Below are positions 28,065 through 36,069 of a stretch of DNA of 64,000 nt, in pieces. The DNA comes from Anaeromicropila herbilytica. GTDB lineage: Bacteria > Bacillota > Clostridia > Lachnospirales > Lachnospiraceae. The position numbers were made by a program, and so were the translations under genes. Under the pieces are notes generated by a model. The model had not been told where the DNA came from. It saw only the letters and a program-made list of their open reading frames with translations, and did not search any database. The stretch covers positions 4,971,001 through 5,035,000 of the forward strand of contig NZ_AP024169.1 of NCBI RefSeq assembly GCF_016591975.1, written 5' to 3'. Numbering within the stretch: the first letter of the stretch is position 1; the number at the start of each line of letters is the position of its first letter.

Positions 28065-28108
28065 ATTCTATTATATCGTTATATGGTACTTCCCTATATA
28101 TGAAAAAG

Positions 28109-28137
28109 TTGACACCTACTTTTTAAGCGAATATAAT
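28109..28137 (+). promoter_or_regulatory. Consensus sigma-A promoter of the cobalamin operon
   Basis: TTGACA, 17 bp, TATAAT: a perfect match. The start site near 28144 leaves a leader of only about 50 bases, with no room for a cobalamin riboswitch. Confidence 0.85.
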
Positions 28138-28192
28138 CAAACTACTATATTATGAACTAATTAAGTTGCTTAAAAGAAAAGAGGCGAGCATA

Positions 28193-29257
28193 ATGCCACA
28201 AAATGAATTTTTAAATAAAATAGAACCTTCTGATCTCTCCTCAAAAGAAGTTGCTAAGAAACGACTGGACAGTATTGCAAAACCCTTACATAGTCTTGGT
28301 TTGTTAGAGGATGCACTCATTCAAATAGCTGGAATACAAAAGACTCATAAAATATCAATAAATAAGAAAGCACTTGTCATATTGTGCGCAGATAATGGTG
28401 TTGTAGAAGAAAAGGTGACACAAACAGGTAGTGAAGTTACTGCCATTGTTGCTGCTAACTTTCTTACATCAACTTCTTGTGCTTGTATCATGGCCAAACA
28501 ATCCAATACGGATATTTACCCAATTGATATGGGAATGTTAACAGATGTATATCCTAAGGATACTCCTTTAAACCAATGGAAAAAAATAGCCTATGGAACC
28601 AAAAACATGGCAAAGTACCCCGCTATGACGAAAGAGGAAGCAATTCAAGCAATTAAAGCTGGAATTGAAATTGTTCGTGAACTAAAAGAAATGGGATATG
28701 AGATTATTGCAACTGGTGAAATGGGGATTGGTAATACAACGACAAGTAGTGCAATCACTTCTGTTTTATTAGATGTTCCCGTTGAAAATGTAACAGGCAG
28801 AGGTGCTGGATTATCGGATGATGGGCTTATCCGAAAACAAACTGTGATTAAGCAAGCAATTGCTCTTCATAAACCGAATTCCAATGACCCAATTGACATC
28901 TTATCAAAAATTGGTGGTTTCGATATTGCTGGGCTAACAGGTGTTTTCCTTGGAGGCGCTATTTATCATATACCAATTGTAATGGATGGTATAATCTCTT
29001 CTGTCTCTGCCTTGCTCGCTGTCCGCCTTTCTCCTGATGTTAAAGATTATTTACTTCCTTCCCACGTATCGAAGGAACCTGCTGCGAAGATGCTTTTAAA
29101 TGCTCTAGATGTAAAACCATTTTTAAGCTGTGAAATGTGTCTAGGTGAAGGGACTGGAGCTGTTGCCTTATTCCCTCTACTTGATATGGCTTTGTCTGTT
29201 TATAATGAAATGAGCACCTTTCAAGATATTGAGCTTGAGGAGTACAAACCTTTGTAG
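28193..29257 (+). CDS. cobT: Nicotinate-nucleotide:dimethylbenzimidazole phosphoribosyltransferase
   Basis: About 354 residues. Activates the lower-ligand base by making its alpha-ribotide. Visible motifs: GEMGIGNTTTSSAITSVLLD, GRGAGLSDDGL and the catalytic-Glu region EMCLGEGTGAVALFPLLDMA near the C-terminus. The ATG at 28193 (GAGGCGAG upstream) fits better than an in-frame TTG at 28166. First gene of the late cobalamin operon and 37 bases before cobU. Confidence 0.95.
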   Translation: MPQNEFLNKIEPSDLSSKEVAKKRLDSIAKPLHSLGLLEDALIQIAGIQKTHKISINKKALVILCADNGVVEEKVTQTGSEVTAIVAANFLTSTSCACIMAKQSNTDIYPIDMGMLTDVYPKDTPLNQWKKIAYGTKNMAKYPAMTKEEAIQAIKAGIEIVRELKEMGYEIIATGEMGIGNTTTSSAITSVLLDVPVENVTGRGAGLSDDGLIRKQTVIKQAIALHKPNSNDPIDILSKIGGFDIAGLTGVFLGGAIYHIPIVMDGIISSVSALLAVRLSPDVKDYLLPSHVSKEPAAKMLLNALDVKPFLSCEMCLGEGTGAVALFPLLDMALSVYNEMSTFQDIELEEYKPL

Positions 29258-29293
29258 AGTCAGAATATAAACAAACTTGGAGGATCAATATTT

Positions 29294-29827
29294 ATGTTTA
29301 CCTTAATCACAGGTGGAAGTGGTAGTGGCAAATCGGAATATGCCGAAATGGTTGCTACCTCCTACCAAACGGAAAATAGAATCTATATTGCTACCATGTT
29401 TCCTTTTGATGAAGAATGTAATCAGAAGATACTTCGTCATAAAAAAATGAGAGAAGCAAAGAATTTCCATACCATTGAATGCTATACCGGTCTTAGAAAT
29501 CTTATTCTTCCTTCAAATAGTACTGTATTGCTAGATTGCCTCTCTAACCTTGTAGCCAATGAACGTTACCAGGAAAATGGATCAAAAAATCAATTAGTGG
29601 AAGAAATTATACAAGGAGTTAAAACAATACGAAAGAATACTACGCATCTAGTAATTGTTACAAATGAGGTATTCTCCGATGGTATCGAATATGACGGGGA
29701 AACCATTCAATATTTGCATGACCTTGGTGAAGTTAACTGTGCTTTAGCCAAGCTTGCTGATGAAGTAATTGAAATTGTATACACCATACCTATTTTTCAT
29801 AAAAGCTCATTTTTTATTTCACACTAA
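29294..29827 (+). CDS. cobU: Adenosylcobinamide kinase / adenosylcobinamide-phosphate guanylyltransferase
   Basis: 177 residues. P-loop GGSGSGKSEYAE at residues 6-17 and TVLLDCLSNLV near 80 are CobU motifs. It phosphorylates adenosylcobinamide and adds GMP. The usual EVGxGIVP segment is here EVFSDGIEYD, a clear departure, although the overall length is kept. GGAGG precedes the ATG. A second CobU-like gene lies after cobS, and that copy keeps the motif this one lacks. Confidence 0.9.
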   Translation: MFTLITGGSGSGKSEYAEMVATSYQTENRIYIATMFPFDEECNQKILRHKKMREAKNFHTIECYTGLRNLILPSNSTVLLDCLSNLVANERYQENGSKNQLVEEIIQGVKTIRKNTTHLVIVTNEVFSDGIEYDGETIQYLHDLGEVNCALAKLADEVIEIVYTIPIFHKSSFFISH

Positions 29828-29893
29828 ACACACTATGGAGAGATTTAACCCTCTCCTCCTAAATTGACTTATAGAATAAAGGAGTTAGTTTCT

Positions 29894-30658
29894 ATGCTAC
29901 CTAACGGTTTTAAAATTGCATTTTCTATGTACTCTAAGATCCCAATGCCTAAAACAGATTGGACGAAAGAAAATATGCGCTATGCCATGTGCTTTTTTCC
30001 ACTTATTGGTATTGTAATTGGAGCGTGCTTGTATCTCTTCTGGAATATATCCCTTTGCCTTCACCTTACCACTTCCCTTTTTGCAGCAATTATGACATTA
30101 CTTCCACTAATCATTAGTGGTGGTATTCACTTTGATGGATACCTGGATACAATTGATGCTAAGAATTCTTTTCAATCGAAGGAGAAAAAATTAGAGATCT
30201 TAAAGGACCCACATACGGGAGCTTTTGCTATCATTGGAGGCATTGGATATATTCTTCTTACCTTTGGCCTTTTTAGTGAACTATATCACACCAAATATAT
30301 GTGTCTTGTAATGATATGTTATATTATGTCCCGTGCATTTAGCGGTCTATCTGTGGTTACCTTTAAAACTGCTAAGAATAGCGGATTACTTAAAACCTTT
30401 TCCGATCAATCGCAAAAAACACGAGTTCGTAATACAATGTATGTTTACTTATTTTTATGCTCCTTCCTTCTCTTATACCTCCATCTTATCCTTGGATTCT
30501 TTTGTCTCTTAATTGGGCTCCTTGTTTTTTTATATTATAAAAGAATGTCCTTCAATGAGTTTGGCGGAACAACCGGAGATCTTGCTGGTTTCTTCTTACA
30601 GATTTTTGAGTTATCCATGTTATTAACTATTGTATTTTATGAAAAGGTGGTGCACTAA
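29894..30658 (+). CDS. cobS: Cobalamin synthase (adenosylcobinamide-GDP ribazoletransferase)
   Basis: About 254 residues, polytopic membrane enzyme joining adenosylcobinamide-GDP and alpha-ribazole. Typical CobS features: FKIAFSMYSKIPMP at the N-terminus, GGIHFDGYLDTIDA near residue 75 (metal-binding DGxxD), and FGGTTGDLAG near 225. The ATG at 29894 has AAAGGAG upstream and is preferred over an in-frame TTG at 29864. The stop overlaps the next ATG by one base. Confidence 0.93.
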   Translation: MLPNGFKIAFSMYSKIPMPKTDWTKENMRYAMCFFPLIGIVIGACLYLFWNISLCLHLTTSLFAAIMTLLPLIISGGIHFDGYLDTIDAKNSFQSKEKKLEILKDPHTGAFAIIGGIGYILLTFGLFSELYHTKYMCLVMICYIMSRAFSGLSVVTFKTAKNSGLLKTFSDQSQKTRVRNTMYVYLFLCSFLLLYLHLILGFFCLLIGLLVFLYYKRMSFNEFGGTTGDLAGFFLQIFELSMLLTIVFYEKVVH

Positions 30659-31077
30659 TGGAATTAATTATAGGCGGAGCATATCAAGGGAAATTAGATT
30701 ATCTATTAAGTCTAACTGGCTATTCAAAAGATAAGGTTCTTGATGTTTCTAATATTGAACTTCCTATAGATGCAAATCTATTACTGAAAGAACTTGCTGA
30801 CAGACCAATTCTTTATCAGTTTCATTTACTAATCAAAAGGTTATTAGAACAAGACTTAGACCCTTACCCTCTACTAGATCAATTAATCCATCAACAAAGC
30901 GAAGGTAAAGAACTATTTATAATTTGTAATGAAATTGGTAATGGCATTGTTCCTATGCTCCCTTCTGATCGATACTATCGCGAAACACTTGGCAGAATAT
31001 TGTGTGAACTGGCAAAAGAGTCAAAGAGAGTTCACCGCGTAATACTAGGAATTGGTACAATAATTAAGGAAGATTAA
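30658..31077 (+). CDS. Short CobU-like paralogue
   Basis: 139 residues. The N-terminus MELIIGGAYQGKLDYL keeps a P-loop-like Gly-x-x-x-Gly-Lys but has Leu where CobU has Ser/Thr. The C-terminus (CNEIGNGIVPMLPSDRYYRE, TLGRILCELA) matches the CobU EVGxGIVP...GRxxQ segment well. The middle is about 40 residues shorter than CobU, so kinase and guanylyl-binding regions are incomplete. It overlaps the cobS stop (TAATG), so it is translationally coupled. It may be a regulatory or partner subunit for the divergent CobU; this is inference. Confidence 0.7.
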   Translation: MELIIGGAYQGKLDYLLSLTGYSKDKVLDVSNIELPIDANLLLKELADRPILYQFHLLIKRLLEQDLDPYPLLDQLIHQQSEGKELFIICNEIGNGIVPMLPSDRYYRETLGRILCELAKESKRVHRVILGIGTIIKED

Positions 31078-31089
31078 AGGAGGACTGCT

Positions 31090-31689
31090 ATGCTTACCAT
31101 TCATCTTATACGACACGGTAAAACTTATGGAAATACGCTATACCGTTACATTGGAAGTACCGACGAGCCTCTTTGTGAAGAAGGCATTTCTCAGTTAAAG
31201 AATAATCCCTATCCACCATGCGAAGCTTTATATATTAGTCCTATGCTTCGCTGTAGACAAACTGCTGCACTCATCTATCCTCTTCTTATTCCTATGATTG
31301 TTGAAGATTTGAGAGAATGTGACTTTGGAGACTTTGAAAATAAAAATTACGAAGAATTAAAGGATAATAAAGATTATAGCGACTGGGTTCTTAGTAATGC
31401 TGTCCTTCCATTTCCTAATGGAGAATCAAAAGAGATTTTTACAAAAAGAACACTATTGGGATTCGGTGAAGTGATAAATGATGCAATCAGGCACCACTAT
31501 AAGACCATATCACTTGTAGTTCATGGTGGTACTATAATGTCAGTGCTCTGGTCCTATGCCACAATCCCCAAAGATTACTACGATTGGAGTGTGAAAAATG
31601 GAGAGGGCTTTGTCACCAAACTTTTAGAATCTTCTTATCACAACGGAGTCCTGCAACTACAGGTTTTAGATACTATAACGAAAGGCTAA
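31090..31689 (+). CDS. cobC: Alpha-ribazole phosphatase-type histidine phosphatase
   Basis: 199 residues, histidine phosphatase superfamily: LIRHGKTYGN at residues 5-14 (phospho-acceptor His), ECDFGDFENKNYEEL and SLVVHGGTIMSVL near 140 (second catalytic His). In cobalamin synthesis CobC removes phosphate from alpha-ribazole 5'-phosphate. AAAGGAGG upstream; 12 bases after the CobU-like gene. Context decides the substrate. Confidence 0.85.
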   Translation: MLTIHLIRHGKTYGNTLYRYIGSTDEPLCEEGISQLKNNPYPPCEALYISPMLRCRQTAALIYPLLIPMIVEDLRECDFGDFENKNYEELKDNKDYSDWVLSNAVLPFPNGESKEIFTKRTLLGFGEVINDAIRHHYKTISLVVHGGTIMSVLWSYATIPKDYYDWSVKNGEGFVTKLLESSYHNGVLQLQVLDTITKG

Positions 31690-31694
31690 CTATC

Positions 31695-32675
31695 ATGAAA
31701 TTAACGTTACTATCTATATGCATAGGTTTTGTTCTTGATTTAATCCTAGGTGACCCACACTTTTTTCCACATCCCATACGATTGATTGGTTCTATGATAA
31801 CAAGACTTGAAATCTTACTAAGGAAGCATGCTAAAACAAATCATACAGAGTATATTGCTGGTGGGATACTCGTTATTCTTGTACTCTTAATCTCTACCGG
31901 TCTTCCACTCATTCTACTAATAGTAGCTAATGGGGTTCATCCTTTTTTACGAGTAGGTATAGAAGCAATATTTTGTTATCAACTACTTGCAACGAAGTCA
32001 TTAAAAGTAGAAAGTATGAAAGTGTATACATCATTAAAAAATCATAATCTAGAAGAAGCTAGATACCATGTATCTATGATTGTAGGCAGAGACACCAAAA
32101 ATCTAACGGATATTGGAATCTCAAAAGCTGCTATTGAAACTGTTGCAGAGAACACATCTGATGGTAGTATTGCACCTCTAATCTATCTTTTTATCGGTGG
32201 TGCTCCCCTAGGCTTTTTCTATAAAGCGGTAAATACTATGGATTCTATGATTGGTTATAAGAACGATAAGTACTTATACTTTGGAAGAATTGCTGCCAAA
32301 TTGGATGATATTCTAAATTATATTCCCGCAAGAATATCTGCTTATGTTATGATTCTTGCTTCCTTTTTCTTACGGTATGACGTGAAAAATGCCTATCGTA
32401 TCTATAAAAGAGACCGCTATAACCATGCCAGTCCGAATTCAGCACATACTGAGTCTGTATGCGCTGGTGCTCTAAGAATACAACTTGCAGGAAATGCATA
32501 TTACTTCGGAAAATTATACGAAAAACCTTACATAGGCGATAATTTAAGGGAGATAGTTTATGAAGATATTAAGAATGCAAACAAATTACTTTACAAAACT
32601 GCTCTCCTTAGTTTTCTATTCCTATTTGCAATACGGCTTTTTATCATTTTATTGTTTGATGCAATTGCTTTATAA
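31695..32675 (+). CDS. cbiB: Adenosylcobinamide-phosphate synthase
   Basis: About 326 residues, several membrane helices. LDLILGDPHFFPHPIRLIG at residues 13-31, ETVAENTSDGSIAPLIYLFI and HASPNSAHTESVCAGALRIQ are CbiB/CobD-family landmarks. It attaches aminopropanol (phosphate) to adenosylcobyric acid. The ATG at 31695 (AAAGG upstream, five bases after the cobC stop) is chosen; longer frames reach back into cobC and are not credible. Confidence 0.93.
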   Translation: MKLTLLSICIGFVLDLILGDPHFFPHPIRLIGSMITRLEILLRKHAKTNHTEYIAGGILVILVLLISTGLPLILLIVANGVHPFLRVGIEAIFCYQLLATKSLKVESMKVYTSLKNHNLEEARYHVSMIVGRDTKNLTDIGISKAAIETVAENTSDGSIAPLIYLFIGGAPLGFFYKAVNTMDSMIGYKNDKYLYFGRIAAKLDDILNYIPARISAYVMILASFFLRYDVKNAYRIYKRDRYNHASPNSAHTESVCAGALRIQLAGNAYYFGKLYEKPYIGDNLREIVYEDIKNANKLLYKTALLSFLFLFAIRLFIILLFDAIAL

Positions 32676-32718
32676 ATTACGTTATATACCATCCTCTCAA
32701 TAAAAGGAGATTCACAAT

Positions 32719-33762
32719 ATGAACAACATGCATGGAGGTGATATCTATTCATACCAGAATATCACCGATTTTTCGACTAATATTAATCCCTTGGGAATTC
32801 CTAAGGCTGTGAAGGATGCAGTCATAGATTCATTAGCGATCTGTAACCAATATCCAGACGTAAGGCATCTATCACTTAGAAAGTCATTATCTGAGAAGGA
32901 TAATATCGACATTCCTAATATTATATGTGGTAACGGCGCTGCTGATCTGATTTTTTCACTATGCCTTGCCTTAAAACCAAAGAAAGCTCTTCTTCTTGCT
33001 CCTACCTTTTCCGAATATGAACAAGCCCTTCATGCAGTGGATTGTTCCATAATCTACTATAAATTATTAGAAGAGAACCAATTTGAACTACAAACTAACT
33101 TTCTAGATAATTTAACGAATGATTTAGATATTGTATTTCTATGCAACCCCAATAATCCAACAGGTCATGTAATAAAAGTACCATTTTTGAATGAAATTCT
33201 GTCCTTATGTGAGAAAAAGAACATTTTCCTTGTGATAGACGAATGTTTTAACGACTTCTTAGATAACCCATCAGTGTATACCATAAAGGACTGTGTTAGC
33301 AAGCACTCCCATCTTTTTGTATTAAAAGCTTTTACAAAGCTCTACGCTATCCCAGGTTTAAGATTAGGATATGGTTATTGCAGCAATACTAAGCTCCTGG
33401 ACAGAATGCATCAAGTATCCCAACCTTGGAGTGTATCTATTCCAGCACTAGCTGCAGGTGTTGCAGCGTTAAAAGAAGACGAGTACGTAACTCGAACGAG
33501 AGCACTCATAAGAGAAGAGCGAGAGTATCTGACTCGTGAACTTCCTCAGTATGGTCTCTCTTTATTTGAATCGAAAGCAAACTATATCTTCTTTAAAGGT
33601 CCTTCAAACTTCTATGAAAATATGTTATCAGAAGGATACCTCATTCGTGATTGTAGTAACTATCCTGGCTTAAGCAAAGGTTATTACCGCATTGCTGTCA
33701 AATCTCATCCTGAAAATGTACAACTACTAGAGAAAGTGAGAAAACTATGGCGAAATCAATAA
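32719..33762 (+). CDS. cobD: Threonine-phosphate decarboxylase
   Basis: 347 residues, fold-type I PLP enzyme of the HisC-like group. Starts NMHGGDIYSYQN, typical of CobD; CNPNNPTGHVI and the PLP-lysine region LKAFTKLYAIPGLRLGYGY are present. It makes aminopropanol phosphate for CbiB. AAAGGAG upstream. The last 16 bases overlap cbiP. Confidence 0.92.
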   Translation: MNNMHGGDIYSYQNITDFSTNINPLGIPKAVKDAVIDSLAICNQYPDVRHLSLRKSLSEKDNIDIPNIICGNGAADLIFSLCLALKPKKALLLAPTFSEYEQALHAVDCSIIYYKLLEENQFELQTNFLDNLTNDLDIVFLCNPNNPTGHVIKVPFLNEILSLCEKKNIFLVIDECFNDFLDNPSVYTIKDCVSKHSHLFVLKAFTKLYAIPGLRLGYGYCSNTKLLDRMHQVSQPWSVSIPALAAGVAALKEDEYVTRTRALIREEREYLTRELPQYGLSLFESKANYIFFKGPSNFYENMLSEGYLIRDCSNYPGLSKGYYRIAVKSHPENVQLLEKVRKLWRNQ

Positions 33763-35279
33763 TGATACAAGGCACCATGTCAAACGCAGGAAAAAGCCTT
33801 CTTGTTGCCGGATTATGTCGTATCTTTACACAAGATGGCTATCTGGTTGCTCCCTTTAAATCACAAAATATGGCTCTAAATTCTTTTATCACTGAAGAAG
33901 GCCTTGAAATGGGTAGGGCTCAGGTTATGCAGGCAGAAGCTTGTGGTATCAAGCCAAGCGTATTAATGAACCCCATTTTATTAAAACCAAATAGTGATAC
34001 AGGAACTCAAGTCATTGTAAACGGCGAAGTAAGAGGTAATGTAAAAGCAATTGATTACTATAAATATAAAAAGGAACTCATTCCTGATATTAAGAAAGCC
34101 TACTCAAGGCTCGATCGTGATTATGATATTATTGTCATCGAGGGTGCTGGAAGCCCCGCAGAGATCAATCTTAAGAACGATGATATTGTAAATATGGGAA
34201 TGGCTAAAATGGTAGACGCGCCTGTTCTTCTCGTTGGTGATATTGACCGAGGCGGTGTATTTGCACAAATTGTTGGTACCATTCTTCTCTTGGAGGAAGA
34301 AGAACAAAATCGAATCAAAGGAATTCTAATTAATAAGTTTCGTGGTGACAGGAGTATCTTAGAACCAGGCCTAGATATGCTTACAGATCGAATACACATA
34401 CCAACCCTAGGTGTTGTTCCTTACATGCATCTTGATATTGATGATGAAGACAGCTTAACAGAGCGTTTTACGAAAAATACTACGACTTGCCTTGTAGATA
34501 TTGCAGTTATTCAGTTACCAAGAATCTCTAACTTTACAGATTTCCATCCATTTGAATGCATGGAAGAAGTGTCACTTCGTTATGTTAAGAGTGTATCCGA
34601 ACTTAAGAATCCCGACATGATTATACTTCCTGGAACGAAGAATACAATGGAAGATCTTCTATGGCTACGTGAATCTGGATTAGAAACTGCAATTATTAAA
34701 GCTTCTTCAAACGGCACGACCCTCTTTGGTGTATGTGGTGGTTATCAGATGCTAGGGCAAAGCCTTAGTGATCCATATGAAATAGAACACGGAGGAACCA
34801 TTCGAGGTATCGGCCTATTACCAATTGATACTGTTTTTGAGAAAAATAAAACAAGAACTAGAGTGTCTGGATGCTTTTCTACACTAGAGGGACCGCTTAA
34901 AGATCTTTCTAATCTATCCTTTGAGGGCTATGAGATTCATATGGGAATTAGTACTTTAATCGAAGGTGGTAAAATTCTTACTACGCTTCACAGTGATCCT
35001 GATCTTCCTTTAGAAAAACTGGATAGCAGTAATCCTAAATGCAAGATAGATGGGGCCTATCAAAATAATGTTTATGGAACTTATGTCCATGGACTCTTTG
35101 ATGATGGTAATGTTCTGCATACCATCGTAAAGTCTCTTGCAAAACAAAAGGGAATCGATACCCTAGAGCTTAAAACGTTTGATTTGCAAGAGTACAAAGA
35201 AAGCCAATATGATTTATTGGCTGATACTCTTAGAAATAGTATTGACTTACAAAAAATATATGAAATTATGGGACTATAG
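33747..35279 (+). CDS. cbiP: Cobyric acid synthase
   Basis: 510 residues; ATP-dependent amidation of adenosylcobyrinic diamide to adenosylcobyric acid. N-terminal synthetase domain (IMIQGTMSNAGKSLLVAGLC, KSQNMALNSFI) and C-terminal class I glutaminase domain with the nucleophile Cys in LFGVCGGYQMLG near residue 332 and YGTYVHGLFDD (His) near 448. Overlaps cobD by 16 bases. Also called CobQ. Confidence 0.95.
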   Translation: MAKSIMIQGTMSNAGKSLLVAGLCRIFTQDGYLVAPFKSQNMALNSFITEEGLEMGRAQVMQAEACGIKPSVLMNPILLKPNSDTGTQVIVNGEVRGNVKAIDYYKYKKELIPDIKKAYSRLDRDYDIIVIEGAGSPAEINLKNDDIVNMGMAKMVDAPVLLVGDIDRGGVFAQIVGTILLLEEEEQNRIKGILINKFRGDRSILEPGLDMLTDRIHIPTLGVVPYMHLDIDDEDSLTERFTKNTTTCLVDIAVIQLPRISNFTDFHPFECMEEVSLRYVKSVSELKNPDMIILPGTKNTMEDLLWLRESGLETAIIKASSNGTTLFGVCGGYQMLGQSLSDPYEIEHGGTIRGIGLLPIDTVFEKNKTRTRVSGCFSTLEGPLKDLSNLSFEGYEIHMGISTLIEGGKILTTLHSDPDLPLEKLDSSNPKCKIDGAYQNNVYGTYVHGLFDDGNVLHTIVKSLAKQKGIDTLELKTFDLQEYKESQYDLLADTLRNSIDLQKIYEIMGL

Positions 35280-35350
35280 AATGTTCTATCAATTAGAATT
35301 ATCGTATCAAATTAGTAAAACTTGAAAGGCAATAGAAATTAAAAATAAAG

Positions 35351-35400
35351 CGTTTCACACCCTTAATTTGTACGTCGCCAAAGGCGACAGATGGGAGCTA
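35351..35400 (+). promoter_or_regulatory. RBS-bearing hairpin repeat, copy B (upstream of cobO)
   Basis: CGTTTCACACCCTTAATTTG, then GTCGCC-AAA-GGCGAC (35374-35379 / 35383-35388), then AGATGGGAGCTA leading to the cobO ATG at 35403. CCC can pair with the GGG of the ribosome site. It nearly matches copy C on the other strand 8.6 kb away. Confidence 0.6.
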
Positions 35401-35402
35401 AT

Positions 35403-35927
35403 ATGAAAAGACTTATACACATCTACTGTGGAGATGGAAAAGGGAAAACAACCACAGCAATTGGTCTTAGTATTCGTGCCGCTGGAAGTGGCATGAAAGT
35501 ACTATTCGTACAATTTTTAAAAGACCAAAGTTCAAGTGAATTAAATATTCTATCACAGATAGCGAATATTGATCTCTTCCCTTGTGAAGAAACATTCGGA
35601 TTTATCTGGAACTTAACAGAAGAAGAAAAAGAGTCTGCAAAAGATTTTTATTCGAATTACCTTAAATCAGCTCTTCATAAAGTAGAGACTGAGCATTATG
35701 ATATGCTAGTACTGGATGAGCTAATGGCTACTTATCAATATAATTTCATTGATAGAGATGACTTTGTCACTTTCTTAAAAAATAAGCCAGAGTCTCTTGA
35801 AGTTATCATGACTGGTAGAAATCCCTCCCCAGAATTATTAGACTTAGCGGATTACGTATCTGATATTACCAAGGTAAAGCATCCATTTGATGAAGGAATA
35901 CCTGCAAGACTTGGCATTGAGCTATAA
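35403..35927 (+). CDS. cobO: Corrinoid adenosyltransferase (CobA/BtuR type)
   Basis: 174 residues. P-loop IYCGDGKGKTTTAIGLSIRA at residues 5-24, and DMLVLDELMATYQYN near 105. Transfers the adenosyl group of ATP to cob(I)alamin/corrinoids. The ATG at 35403 has GGGAG five bases upstream; an in-frame ATG at 35391 lies inside the hairpin repeat. It is separated from cbiP by 123 bp, so it may be regulated differently from the main operon. Confidence 0.92.
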   Translation: MKRLIHIYCGDGKGKTTTAIGLSIRAAGSGMKVLFVQFLKDQSSSELNILSQIANIDLFPCEETFGFIWNLTEEEKESAKDFYSNYLKSALHKVETEHYDMLVLDELMATYQYNFIDRDDFVTFLKNKPESLEVIMTGRNPSPELLDLADYVSDITKVKHPFDEGIPARLGIEL

Positions 35928-36001
35928 CTTTTCCGATTCAAATTATGGTTTAACTACTAAGTAATACTCTATCATACTATAGGATATACTTTACTCAAGG
36001 A

Positions 36002-36036
36002 AAACCCATTTTGGAAGTAATTACTAAAATGGGTTT
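36002..36036. terminator. Bidirectional terminator, cobO / ABC permease
   Basis: AAACCCATTTT / AAAATGGGTTT, 11-bp perfect stem with a 13-base loop between convergent genes. Confidence 0.8.
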
Positions 36037-36069
36037 CTTTAATAAATTATTACAAAATAACTCAACTCT

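Noticed and set aside
27700..28165. Cobalamin riboswitch upstream of cobT
   Set aside because: No B12 box or matching architecture; the region is a MITE-like inverted-repeat element and the promoter lies downstream of it.
31584..31694. N-terminal extension of cbiB into cobC
   Set aside because: No ribosome site and no family match; the ATG at 31695 gives the canonical N-terminus.
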